Part shown: positions 36,383 to 45,126 of the stretch, one piece after another
How positions within the stretch are numbered: the first letter of the stretch is position 1
Layout: every line of letters begins with the position of its first letter
Source of the DNA: Lachnospiraceae bacterium
GTDB lineage: Bacteria > Bacillota > Clostridia > Lachnospirales > Lachnospiraceae
NCBI GenBank assembly: GCA_009774345.1
Contig: VSNR01000002.1
Span: forward strand, 7,293-71,292
Length of the DNA stretch: 64,000 nt
Direction of reading: 5' to 3'
The notes under the pieces: generated by a model
The model's database searches: none
What the model saw: only the letters and a program-made list of their open reading frames with translations
Told to the model about the DNA's origin: nothing
Position numbers and translations under genes: made by a program

Positions 36383-37481
36383 AAAAAGCTCCTGCTCTGT
36401 ACATCTTTTGAAGATTATGTGCTTCTCTGAGCGCCTTGTCCGTCAGATTGCAAAATGGCTGTATCGTATTGTCTTCCAGTAAAAAATAACAGTCTGGACG
36501 CAATAATTCATTCGAGATGATATCGGTATTATGAGAGGTAAACACTACCTGAAGATGCTCTTCCATCATAAGCTTGCGAATAATAGAAATTGACAAGTCT
36601 GTATGGTAAAACGCATCAAATTCATCTATATAAATAAAAGAAAGTTCCTTCCTCTGCAAATACCACAGGCACAAAAACACCAGCGCCCTTGTCCCGCTTG
36701 ACATTAACGGCGCAAATGCAACTTCCCTGTCACCAATCTTACAGTAAATCGTTTTCCCTTCGCCTGTATCCTTTTCCACAAGTTGAAAAGGCAGTTTCTC
36801 CTCACGCAGAAAATCCTCCAGTTGTTCCACACCATTTTCTATATGACAAATCTCTTCAAGCACATCTCCTCTGACCGAATTTGCCCCTACTGCCCGCAGC
36901 CCCTCTGTGCTGCTAAACCATAACATCTGATTGACAAACCGCATAAATTTCAGAAACACCTGACAGTCTTTGTCTTCCCTGTCCAAAACGGTGTTGGCAT
37001 AAATATATTTGACAAATGAAATAGAACTGTCCCAATTGGTTAAGTTCAAGGTTTCTGCTCCCTTCAAATCAACAAAACTGTATTTCTTTTCACTTCGAAT
37101 CACTTCTTTTCCATCAATCCTGATACTCTCATGAAATACCTGATACACATTCTTTTTCTCATAAGCATACTCTAAAACAGACTGATCAAATTTGAATTGA
37201 TACACGAACGATACCACATCCTCCGCATTGTATAAATTGGCATAAAATAGGTTGTTACCGTCTCTCTTTTCAAATTTATCCGTCAAATGGGCTGTAATAT
37301 CCATCATCGCCAAGCCCAGATTGGTCTTTCCAGAAGCATTATAACCAATTACCACCGCATCCTTAATGATTCCGTTTTGAAGTACTTCCTGACGAAATTC
37401 ATAATTTTTTGCTGATTTTAGCGAAAACTGTAATTCATCCTTAAAATTTTTATAGTTTCGAACCTTAAATTCTGCCAGCAT
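36372..37481 (-). CDS. AAA15/OLD-like ATPase (defence-like)
   Basis: An ABC-type ATPase of 369 residues of the RecF/OLD/AAA15 kind. The N-terminal block FKVRNYKNFKDE leads to Walker A GYNASGKT at 46-53. A short SSGTRAL signature is at 261-267, Walker B is FIYIDE at 282-287 and a late switch histidine lies in TSHNTD (H317). No membrane helices and no nuclease domain are fused to it. The gene has its own promoter and ribosome binding site (GGAGG, seven bases) and a lower G+C than the flanking glycosyltransferases. Together with the overlapping TOPRIM-like gene it forms a compact two-gene defence-type module. Confidence 0.85.
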   Translation of the reverse strand: MLAEFKVRNYKNFKDELQFSLKSAKNYEFRQEVLQNGIIKDAVVIGYNASGKTNLGLAMMDITAHLTDKFEKRDGNNLFYANLYNAEDVVSFVYQFKFDQSVLEYAYEKKNVYQVFHESIRIDGKEVIRSEKKYSFVDLKGAETLNLTNWDSSISFVKYIYANTVLDREDKDCQVFLKFMRFVNQMLWFSSTEGLRAVGANSVRGDVLEEICHIENGVEQLEDFLREEKLPFQLVEKDTGEGKTIYCKIGDREVAFAPLMSSGTRALVFLCLWYLQRKELSFIYIDEFDAFYHTDLSISIIRKLMMEEHLQVVFTSHNTDIISNELLRPDCYFLLEDNTIQPFCNLTDKALREAHNLQKMYRAGAFYGQ

Positions 37482-37520
37482 TCTATTTCCTCCGCCCCGG
37501 TCAACACCCTTTTATATACT

Positions 37521-37548
37521 ATTATACACAGTTTTTCAAATACCACAA
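37521..37548 (-). promoter_or_regulatory. Promoter of the ATPase/TOPRIM pair
   Basis: On the minus strand a perfect TATAAT (37526-37521) lies 40 bases before the ATPase start codon. TTGTGG (37548-37543), 16 bases upstream of it, is a poor -35 match. It lies in the 82-base AT-rich gap after the sialyltransferase-like gene, so the module can be expressed apart from the glycan genes. Confidence 0.55.
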
Positions 37549-37563
37549 TCTCCTTTATCATTT

Positions 37564-38697
37564 TTATTGATCCGCCAGCGCCAGCCCCGCCTTCTTATTA
37601 TAAGCATGCTTCTCGGGGTCCTCGTAGGCATCCCAGAACGAGGCGCCAAGGTTGAGCTTCTCCTCGACAAAATCCATATTGTTCATCGCTGTGGTGACGA
37701 TCGACACTGCCCGCTTGATGTGAAGCCCCTCAAAGAAATTGAGCACCTCCACCGGAAACCGCCCGCGCAGCACCACCGCATCCGGGCAGAGCGCCTCATA
37801 GTCAACCGTATCTCTCGGGTGCGGCTTGATCAGGACTCTGTAGCCTTGGCAGTATTTTGCAAGGACATCGAGACAGACGCGTTTTCTCGCCTCGATATCA
37901 ACCGGGTGCGGTTCTGTCAGAAAGCACGCAAACGCCTCTCCCTCCTGAGAGGGCTTTAGCTGCTGCATCAGCGCGTCCGCATCCTCAATAAACGCCTGTA
38001 TCATCTGTTTTTTCTGCTCAGGAGTAAGCGTCCGTTCGAGCGGCTTTCTCGGCACCTCGACAAAGCGCGGACAGTCCGTCGGCACGACGCTGCGGTCATT
38101 GATCTCCATGTCAAGGCAGTACTTTCCCCAGCCATTCATGATAAAGATGAGATTGTGGCGTGAAAACCATGTCTTTAGGCGGAAGTGCCCGTGGTTTGCG
38201 ACATAGGCGTCGTCAAGATTTTTCAGACAGTCCAGCCCGTCCTCCACCGCATGATAATACAGATGCCTGTAATTCAGATAATAGCCTATCGGGTCGCTGT
38301 CGCAGAACACATAGATGTCCTCGTACGCTGCAAAGTCAATGACCTCCATATAGGGCGTCTCGCACTTTGCGAGCTTTTTGGTAAAAATCATACGGTTTAT
38401 CATATGTTTTAGAATGTTTTTATAATTTTTTCTGTACTTGGCAAGCTCCGGGAAGAAATCCTCCCGCTTCTCATCCAGCGCAATGACATTTTGAAAAATG
38501 CCTGTTTTTGTGAGCCTGTCCCCTAGATGCTCAAAGTCCGTGGAGACCGAACTCAGCGCGATATCTGCCTTTTGATACATTGTTTTGGACGTTTCCCGCA
38601 CCAGCTTCATCTCTTTTAAGACTGCCACATACACATGATAAAACGTATGGCACACATAGATTCTGCTCTTTGTTTTCCTGCTCTGCACTCTCTTCAT
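37564..38697 (-). CDS. Sialyltransferase-like GT-B enzyme, candidate pseudaminyltransferase
   Basis: A protein of 377 residues. The start RIYVCHTFYHVYVA resembles the GT52/GT38 group of bacterial sialyl- and polysialyltransferases. It has the two motifs shared by these GT-B enzymes: an acidic pair plus Gly at E152-D153-G154 (VEDGLD) and the HP motif at H293-P294 (IKPHPRD). A Ser/Thr-rich SIVTTAMNN follows near 332-340. These motifs bind CMP-nonulosonates. As a complete CMP-pseudaminic acid operon lies in the same locus, this is the best candidate to transfer pseudaminic acid. The ATG start overlaps the next gene's context as described for ATGA couplings. Donor specificity is inferred. Confidence 0.78.
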   Translation of the reverse strand: MKRVQSRKTKSRIYVCHTFYHVYVAVLKEMKLVRETSKTMYQKADIALSSVSTDFEHLGDRLTKTGIFQNVIALDEKREDFFPELAKYRKNYKNILKHMINRMIFTKKLAKCETPYMEVIDFAAYEDIYVFCDSDPIGYYLNYRHLYYHAVEDGLDCLKNLDDAYVANHGHFRLKTWFSRHNLIFIMNGWGKYCLDMEINDRSVVPTDCPRFVEVPRKPLERTLTPEQKKQMIQAFIEDADALMQQLKPSQEGEAFACFLTEPHPVDIEARKRVCLDVLAKYCQGYRVLIKPHPRDTVDYEALCPDAVVLRGRFPVEVLNFFEGLHIKRAVSIVTTAMNNMDFVEEKLNLGASFWDAYEDPEKHAYNKKAGLALADQ

Positions 38698-39908
38698 TCC
38701 AAAAATCCTTCCCGTCTGGTATATGCGTACCCCCTCCGCGGCGCGATGAGCGGCGCCGGACTCAGCGGCCCCTCCTGTTCTGGCTGCACTTTCCCGATCA
38801 TCAGACCCTCGCAGAAGCGGTAGAGCCTGTCAGCCGCCTCCTTGGGATTCCATGCGTGCGCTATCGTCTCATAGGCATGGACGCCCAGCCTTTTTTGCAG
38901 CGGCTCATCCTGACACAGTTTCAAAACCTGTTTTCGAAATTCCCGAAATTCAAATAAACGTCCCGTCCTGTAGACCAGCCCATTGTGCCCATGCCTTACA
39001 AGATACGGCACTGCCCCGATGCCACTCCCCGCCACGACCGCACAGGCGCTGTTCATCGCTTCGTTCAAAACCGCGCCCCACCCTTCTAAATAATTGCTTG
39101 TAAACAAAAATATATTGGCTTCCTCCATAAACCTGCGGACATTCTGCGGCGGCTGGAATCCATGAAACGTAATGCAGTGCCCGAGATGCCAGTCCGCCGC
39201 CTGCTTTCTCAACGATTCCTCAAGCGCTCCGCCGCCGACCATATCCAGATGAAACGAAATGCCCTGCTGCGCTAGATACTTTGCTGCCCGCAGCGCGTAC
39301 TCCGGGTGTTTGAGTTTGAGAAAGCGCCCCGCCCACAACAATCTGACTGCCGGTTTACCGTTCTGGTCAACATGCTGTTTTTGCAAAAATAAGTGATTCA
39401 GATCATACGTATGCATCTCAGGAAAATATCCCCACACATATTTTTTGTCAGGATATGCATGAACCAGCTGGAAATCAGAGGCTACATAGGCGCCATGACA
39501 CAGCAGATACACCGGCGCACTGGCGTACTGTGTATGGTCCTCATACTTTTTCTTCCTGCCACGGGGGGAGACCGACTTCCACTGGCCCTCGCGGTAGAGC
39601 CGCTCGCTGGCGCGAATCACGATCTTGCCCGCATTCAGCCGGGGCTTGATATAGCGCTCATCCTCCACGCCCCCAAACACGACCACATCGCTGTCCATAA
39701 TGCACGCCGCACACGCCTCCGGTTCCTCATAATACAGTCTCAGATAGGGAATCGAGCGGACTTCCTCCCCCCAGCCCATCTTCACCCGGTCCTCCTCCAT
39801 CGGTGAGGTCTGGATAAAAGCAAATGCCGTGCCCAGCTTTTGGTACAGTTCATTCGACATTGGAATCTGGTGATGATTAATATAATTTGACACAATCGCA
39901 AGTTTCAT
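38694..39908 (-). CDS. GT4 family glycosyltransferase
   Basis: A GT-B enzyme of 404 residues, starting MKLAIVSNYINHHQ. The donor domain has LLWAGRFLKLKHP at 190-202 and E-x7-E at E275-E283 (EGWGAVLNE). The ATG at 39908 overlaps the upstream GT4 stop as ATGA, and the stop overlaps the start of the sialyltransferase-like gene in the same way, so three transferases are translationally coupled. The C-terminal 40 residues are Pro/Arg-rich. The sugar transferred is unknown. Confidence 0.86.
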   Translation of the reverse strand: MKLAIVSNYINHHQIPMSNELYQKLGTAFAFIQTSPMEEDRVKMGWGEEVRSIPYLRLYYEEPEACAACIMDSDVVVFGGVEDERYIKPRLNAGKIVIRASERLYREGQWKSVSPRGRKKKYEDHTQYASAPVYLLCHGAYVASDFQLVHAYPDKKYVWGYFPEMHTYDLNHLFLQKQHVDQNGKPAVRLLWAGRFLKLKHPEYALRAAKYLAQQGISFHLDMVGGGALEESLRKQAADWHLGHCITFHGFQPPQNVRRFMEEANIFLFTSNYLEGWGAVLNEAMNSACAVVAGSGIGAVPYLVRHGHNGLVYRTGRLFEFREFRKQVLKLCQDEPLQKRLGVHAYETIAHAWNPKEAADRLYRFCEGLMIGKVQPEQEGPLSPAPLIAPRRGYAYTRREGFLE

Positions 39909-41215
39909 ACGCGCGCACTCCCATAGACAATCTCGCGGTACATGTCCAGAAGACACCTGTAATTTGTCTCCGGGTCATGCGTTTTCAGCGCATGCGTCTT
40001 TGCATTCGAGGAGAGTGACATTGCCAGCTTGTCATCTTCAAAGATGCGCAGGATACAGTCTTTCATGCGTTTGGTTTTATCCTTGGGATACAGGAAGCCG
40101 TCCTTGCCGTCACTGACCAGATTGTGCACACCACCCACGTTGGCACACACCACAGGCACCCCCAACAGCATCGCCTCCCCGACAGAATTCGGTGAATTTT
40201 CAATAGCAGACGGGCATAAAAATACATGTGTTTTTAAAAAGCGCGCGCACATCTTGTCAGATTGCAGCCTGCCGACAAACTTAATATGGTCTTGCAGTTT
40301 ATGCTTCTTAATCTGGCTGAGCAGATACTTGCCGTAACCGGAGAGCTTGATTTTGTCCCGAATGCTGTCGTTTGCTGTGATGACATCGCCAGCCACATAG
40401 ACCATGGTCTCCTCAAACTCCTCCACCAGCTCCGGCAGAATCTCAAGCACATAGTGCAGTCCCTTGACTGGATAATTTCCTTGGCTGAGGAACAAAGAAT
40501 AACGCTCGATCTGGTCAATATTCCATGTATCTGCGTAAAAGTCCGAGCGGAGTGTCTCATTCATAAAATGATATTGCGCGTTCGGCGCGAGCTTCTTTGT
40601 CATCTCCCTGTCAAAATCCGTCCTTCCAGTGACATGTCCTACGAGTGCGAGCGCCTCCTTCTCATACTCGCCGCGCTTTGCAAATTTCGCCTGCTGGTCA
40701 TACAGGCCATCCCGCTTGAGGATATCGCGGAATGTCTTTTTCTTCTGTACAGCGCGCGGCAGATCCGCCATGTACACCTCCGCAATCACACTGCACAGGC
40801 CCTGTATGCCAATCAGCGTCCGCTCTGGGTGTTGGAACGCCCGTACACACGCGAGGGCATGGGGATACTCCGTGCCAAAAATATGCACAATGTCCGGCTC
40901 AAAATCCCTGAGCACCGCCCCGAGACTCTCTTCCATGCCGGCGTCGTAATGCTCTGGATGCACTGTGTCCTCCCTGAAAATATAGTACGTGACACCCTCC
41001 GCCTTATCCTTGATAAACGATGCGGTATCCCCCTTCACAAACGAACGGTTTTCTGATTCTGGGAAACAAATAGCAAGTGTTATGTCATTTCTCTCCTGAT
41101 GGGACACCAGCTTTCCCGCAAGCCCGGACAGCCAGCCCTCCTTGACCACAATCTTCTGCCCCAGACTCTTAGCGATAAACGGGAGCATGATATTACACAA
41201 CCACAGAACTTTCAT
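39905..41215 (-). CDS. GT4 family glycosyltransferase
   Basis: A GT-B glycosyltransferase of 436 residues. The N-terminus MKVLWLCNIMLP, the block LFLSQGNYPVKG that opens the donor domain, and E-x7-E at E339-E347 (ENSPNSVGE) support the family. It is preceded by a GGAGGGG ribosome binding site. It belongs to the long unit starting at gmd and is coupled to the next GT4 gene by ATGA. A cluster of three consecutive GT-B enzymes suggests sequential assembly of one repeat unit. Confidence 0.86.
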   Translation of the reverse strand: MKVLWLCNIMLPFIAKSLGQKIVVKEGWLSGLAGKLVSHQERNDITLAICFPESENRSFVKGDTASFIKDKAEGVTYYIFREDTVHPEHYDAGMEESLGAVLRDFEPDIVHIFGTEYPHALACVRAFQHPERTLIGIQGLCSVIAEVYMADLPRAVQKKKTFRDILKRDGLYDQQAKFAKRGEYEKEALALVGHVTGRTDFDREMTKKLAPNAQYHFMNETLRSDFYADTWNIDQIERYSLFLSQGNYPVKGLHYVLEILPELVEEFEETMVYVAGDVITANDSIRDKIKLSGYGKYLLSQIKKHKLQDHIKFVGRLQSDKMCARFLKTHVFLCPSAIENSPNSVGEAMLLGVPVVCANVGGVHNLVSDGKDGFLYPKDKTKRMKDCILRIFEDDKLAMSLSSNAKTHALKTHDPETNYRCLLDMYREIVYGSARV

Positions 41216-41249
41216 CTGAACCCCTCCATATCCCGATTGTTTTTCGGTT

Positions 41250-42092
41250 TTATTTTTTTAGTTTATACAGTGCCGTCTTGACGCCATTATACATGCCCGA
41301 CAGCCGCGGACTGCCTGCGGCCGCACTGCGAAGCGGCGCGAGTGTGAGCAGCATCACAAGCCGGTAGTAATCCGCCTTTCTCCTTCCCATATAATGTACC
41401 ACAATCTCACGGTGCTGCCGCGCAGAACGTTTCTTGTTCTGCGCCGTCTCGGAGTAACCGCCGCCCTCATACGAAGCGACCACCTCAGGCACATAGACAA
41501 TCCGCGCTTTTTTTATATAATAACACCATAAAAAATGCTCATAGTCCGCCCTGACTGTATAGTCTGGCAGATATCCCCTCTCGTCGAACAGCGTCCGGTG
41601 ATAGAAGCAGGTCTGGTGGCAGGGAACATTTCTATAGCAGGTGAAATCATTGATTTGGGGCGCTGCATAGATGATGGTATCCAGCGCCTTATGATACAGA
41701 TTTCCATAATAAATATCTGCTTTCCGCTTATTAATTTCAACCGTTATTCTTTCTAAAACCTGCGTGTCATAAAAGCTGTCTCCCGCATTCAGAAACAGGA
41801 AATAATCCCCCGCAGCCAGCTTTACCGCCTGATTCATCGCATCATAAATCCCGTTATCTTTTTGTCTGTGCACATGAATACGGCTGTCCTGATACACCGA
41901 TGACAACGCCTCGACGGACCCGTCCGACGAGCCGCCATCCTTGACCACCACCTCAAAATTGCGGTAGCTCTGTTCCAGTATACTCTTCACTGTATCACAC
42001 AGCCGCCGCCCTGCATTGAGACAGACGACGATCACACTATACTTTATTTGCTGCTCCATCTCCTGCGCCTCCAAGCATTTCTTACGATTCAT
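41250..42092 (-). CDS. GT2 family glycosyltransferase (WcaA/PssB-like)
   Basis: A GT-A glycosyltransferase of 280 residues. SVIVVCLNAG at 19-28, DGGSSDGS at 52-59, GIYDAMNQAV at 81-90 and FLNAGDSF at 100-107 are hallmarks of a capsule GT2 subgroup. The ATG at 42092 follows GGGGGAG; a second ATG 11 codons in has GGAGG eight bases upstream and may be the true start. It lies between an EpsG-type polymerase and a GT4 gene. Substrate unknown. Confidence 0.86.
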   Translation of the reverse strand: MNRKKCLEAQEMEQQIKYSVIVVCLNAGRRLCDTVKSILEQSYRNFEVVVKDGGSSDGSVEALSSVYQDSRIHVHRQKDNGIYDAMNQAVKLAAGDYFLFLNAGDSFYDTQVLERITVEINKRKADIYYGNLYHKALDTIIYAAPQINDFTCYRNVPCHQTCFYHRTLFDERGYLPDYTVRADYEHFLWCYYIKKARIVYVPEVVASYEGGGYSETAQNKKRSARQHREIVVHYMGRRKADYYRLVMLLTLAPLRSAAAGSPRLSGMYNGVKTALYKLKK

Positions 42093-42103
42093 TCTCTCCC
42101 CCG

Positions 42104-43261
42104 TTATTCATACGTGTACCGCTGTGTCTCAAAGAGCCAGCTCTGATACGGTAGCAGTCCCACGCCGTCCTCATGCGCTTTCCATAAAAATACCATAAAA
42201 TAAAGGATGCACACCGCATAAACAACAGCCGTTATGTGCCTTCGAACCTTCTGTTCTGTAATCTTTTGCAAAATCAGCGGAATCATCAGCAGCTGTGAAA
42301 TCCCAAAGTAGTAAGAAATCCGCGTAACCACTGGCAGAAAATAGAAAAATGTCCCCGACACAAGCGCCATCAGGTTGAGCTGTCCATAAAACCGCAGCTC
42401 CCGGTTTTCACCGCCATCCTTTGCCTGCGTATGCACAAACCAGCCATACAGCGCAAGCGCAAGCAGTGGTCTCAGACTGCTTGCCAGACTGTCAGACAGG
42501 CTGGGCGTCTCGAGGTAGACCGTATTTTTGTACGACGGATACAGCACCAGCGCCGCCTTCAAAATCCATCCCTTCCCCGCAAAGCAGAGTGCACTCACAG
42601 CAAGCCCCGCCAAGATCTGCCACCTTTTCCACGCAAAAGTAGCAAGATAATACATTGGCAGCACCAGCAGCACCGACTTGTGAAAAAACGCCGCCAGCAC
42701 AATCCAGAACACAAACTGGATAAAGTCCCGTTCCAGCACATATTTCATGGAGTAGAGCGCCAGCGCCAGCGCCAGATAATAACGGACGGTATTAAATGTC
42801 TGAAAGTACAGTCCCAGCATCATAAACAAAAAGAACGTCTGCGAAAAGTCCGCGCTCTGCCGCCAAAATGCTTTCAGGAAAAAATACAGCGTGGCAAACG
42901 CAAAGACTGCAAAGACCAGCTCATAGTACTCTCCGCCCGTGATGCCGTACAAAAACCGCACCAGCACATTAAACCCTGCCTCCGTCACGACATATCCACC
43001 AACGTACGCCTCGTGTGCCGTCTGCGTATACTGCCTGTAATCATTCCCAATATCAAACCGCAGCGCTGCCACCACGAACAGAATAAGAAATATTGCTGTC
43101 ATGTACAGCCGGTTTTGAACACTCTTTACAGAACGCCAGCCGCCAGCCCAGACCGGTTCCTCTGCGGCATATGGCTGTATGCGGTATGCCATGGCACAAG
43201 TTCCCGCTGCGATAAACATATAGAACACGATCGAAAAAATTCTGTCTGCTGCCACAATCAC
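42104..43261 (-). CDS. EpsG-type polysaccharide polymerase
   Basis: A polytopic membrane protein of 385 residues. After two helices it has the signature RFDIGNDYRQY, typical of the EpsG/Wzy family, which polymerises lipid-linked repeat units outside the cytoplasm. Around ten hydrophobic helices are visible. Translation most likely starts at a GTG (43261) that overlaps the upstream stop as GTGA and is preceded by AGAGGG. An ATG 23 codons earlier would lie deep in the upstream gene. This gene and the chain-length and WbaP-type genes nearby form a Wzx/Wzy-like set, although no Wzx flippase is visible. Confidence 0.88.
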   Translation of the reverse strand: MIVAADRIFSIVFYMFIAAGTCAMAYRIQPYAAEEPVWAGGWRSVKSVQNRLYMTAIFLILFVVAALRFDIGNDYRQYTQTAHEAYVGGYVVTEAGFNVLVRFLYGITGGEYYELVFAVFAFATLYFFLKAFWRQSADFSQTFFLFMMLGLYFQTFNTVRYYLALALALYSMKYVLERDFIQFVFWIVLAAFFHKSVLLVLPMYYLATFAWKRWQILAGLAVSALCFAGKGWILKAALVLYPSYKNTVYLETPSLSDSLASSLRPLLALALYGWFVHTQAKDGGENRELRFYGQLNLMALVSGTFFYFLPVVTRISYYFGISQLLMIPLILQKITEQKVRRHITAVVYAVCILYFMVFLWKAHEDGVGLLPYQSWLFETQRYTYE

Positions 43262-44040
43262 AATCCCTCTACCGATTTCATTCCCTTTTTCATCAGCGCC
43301 AGTGCGTTTTTCATTGGAATCTTCGTACACATCACCTTACCGTGTACTAAGAGAAAACGCACCGACATCAGATAGGCAAAACTTCCATACAGAAAATGGT
43401 AGAGCACCCCTCTGTCGATAAAAAACTTGTCATTGTATCCCCTAAACCACGTAGACTCCCGCTCCCGCTCCTCGCCAATCTCAACAGGCACTGCATAGAC
43501 CGCGAGCCCGTATTTGAGACAATCCTTCAGAAACAGACTGTCCTCACCGTTGCTGTACTTCGCGCCGCCGCCAAATAACAGCGAAAACGTAATGTGGGAT
43601 GCGTGCAGCTTCTCCCGCCGCACCGCAAAGGAATACGTGGGATACCGCCCCGCATTCCACAGGTGGACACGGTGAAACGCCTCCGTGTAATACGTCGCTC
43701 TCGATGCCCCCACACGCATATTAAATAACAGCAAATCCGCCTCGGGATGCGCCTTAAATGCGTCCAAAATGCGCTGCTCATACCCTCTATCATAGACGAT
43801 ATCCTCATCGGAAAACAGTACAATATCCCCCTCGGCGCGCATCAGTGCATTGTTCCTGCTCAGGCCCACCCCTTTTTCCTGAAACTCATAACACTGTATC
43901 CGCCTGCCGTTGTGCTGATACTCCTCATAGCCAAAATGGTCTGTCTGGTTCACAATAACCGCATCCGTTTGCAGATGCATACGCTCCGCCAGCGCCGTGA
44001 TGTCCTGATTCACCGCGGACACTAACACCTGTAATTTCAT
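43258..44040 (-). CDS. GT2/GT-A family glycosyltransferase
   Basis: A protein of 260 residues starting MKLQVLVSAVNQD. The segment GVGLSRNNALMRA at 57-69, followed by LFSDEDIVY (D78-D80), is the usual GT2 donor site. FGGGAKYSNGEDSLFL further on resembles the acceptor/metal region of the family. A near-perfect AGGAGGTGA ribosome binding site lies seven bases before the ATG. It is overlapped by the EpsG gene. Substrate unknown. Confidence 0.85.
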   Translation of the reverse strand: MKLQVLVSAVNQDITALAERMHLQTDAVIVNQTDHFGYEEYQHNGRRIQCYEFQEKGVGLSRNNALMRAEGDIVLFSDEDIVYDRGYEQRILDAFKAHPEADLLLFNMRVGASRATYYTEAFHRVHLWNAGRYPTYSFAVRREKLHASHITFSLLFGGGAKYSNGEDSLFLKDCLKYGLAVYAVPVEIGEERERESTWFRGYNDKFFIDRGVLYHFLYGSFAYLMSVRFLLVHGKVMCTKIPMKNALALMKKGMKSVEGL

Positions 44041-44070
44041 CCTTCATCACCTCCTTGTCGCAACATCTTC

Positions 44071-45114
44071 CTATGAGCGCCCCTGCGCATAATAGAACCT
44101 TAACCACCATTCCTGCACCCGCACAAGCACTGCACCCACAACCTTACCGCCGCACAGCTGCACATGTGCAATCTCATCCAGCAGCTTCTCCCTGTAGTCC
44201 GTGCCAAACGGAATCACCGCCACAAACGCCGCCTCCTGCAAACCACTGATCTCCATCTCTCTGTCATATATTATATAACATTCGTTATTTATCAATCCCC
44301 TGCGTCTGATTTCCGCCAGAAACATCGCCGCTTCCTGCCCCTCTGCGGTATCCATCAGCACGATCAGACGGTACTGCTGCGCCAGCATGTTCAGGCTGCG
44401 CTCCAGCAGTTCTCCCTGCTGCCGCTCCAGCGTGCTCTCCCCGTCTCCACGCCTGGCAGCCTGGACTGTCATTCCATAGACAGGCAGGCCCAGCCGCACC
44501 GTGATATCACGCTTCGTATAAAACGCCGAGCCCAGACAGAACCGGAACGCGGTCACAAAAGCATAAACCGCCGCCGCGATGACTGCGCCAAGTGCTGCCG
44601 CCCGCCATCCAAAGTACGGGATTTTCTCCAATGCCGTCTCCTGCTCCCTGATTCTGTAAATCGTATCAAACTCCCGCTTAAGCGCCCCAAACTCCTCCAA
44701 TGCCATGCCAAGTGCATCCCTGACCGCATCCACCTCTGCGGCATCCTCTCCACGGACAGTGATCGTCAGATATCGCACATCCGATAAGATAGCGGCTGTT
44801 ATCATCGTTCCAACCTGATCTCTGTCATAGCCTGCGCCCAGAAATTCCATCGCCCTGCCAAGAATCTCATCTCCCTTGACCGCATCATTCCATGTAAACG
44901 CATTGTAATAGTCCCTCGCCTTGTACCGCTCCTCATCAAACTCGATATAGTACTCTGTCTCCGATACATAACAAGCGTTTCTTGATGCATTCAGCGCAAT
45001 AAGCAAATAAAGACCGCTGCCCAAAACGGCACCGGCCACTGCCACTAGAAACAGTTTTGGCAATTTGGTGAGAAACACGGTGAGCATTGCCCTGCTGTCA
45101 ACTCCCTGCTGCAT
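44071..45114 (-). CDS. Chain-length (Wzz/CpsC-like) protein with degenerate kinase-like domain
   Basis: A protein of 347 residues. Two membrane helices (about 20-41 and 170-193) flank an extracytoplasmic domain, as in polysaccharide co-polymerases. The cytoplasmic part 200-347 resembles a bacterial tyrosine-kinase (CpsD/EpsB) fold. The Walker A position reads LMDTAEGQEAAMFLA, so the G-x4-G-K-S/T nucleotide loop is lost. The end GGKVVGAVLV matches the last strand of that fold. It probably controls chain length without ATP hydrolysis. No separate BY-kinase or phosphatase is seen in the window. Confidence 0.78.
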   Translation of the reverse strand: MQQGVDSRAMLTVFLTKLPKLFLVAVAGAVLGSGLYLLIALNASRNACYVSETEYYIEFDEERYKARDYYNAFTWNDAVKGDEILGRAMEFLGAGYDRDQVGTMITAAILSDVRYLTITVRGEDAAEVDAVRDALGMALEEFGALKREFDTIYRIREQETALEKIPYFGWRAAALGAVIAAAVYAFVTAFRFCLGSAFYTKRDITVRLGLPVYGMTVQAARRGDGESTLERQQGELLERSLNMLAQQYRLIVLMDTAEGQEAAMFLAEIRRRGLINNECYIIYDREMEISGLQEAAFVAVIPFGTDYREKLLDEIAHVQLCGGKVVGAVLVRVQEWWLRFYYAQGRS

Positions 45115-45126
45115 CCAATTCCCCCT

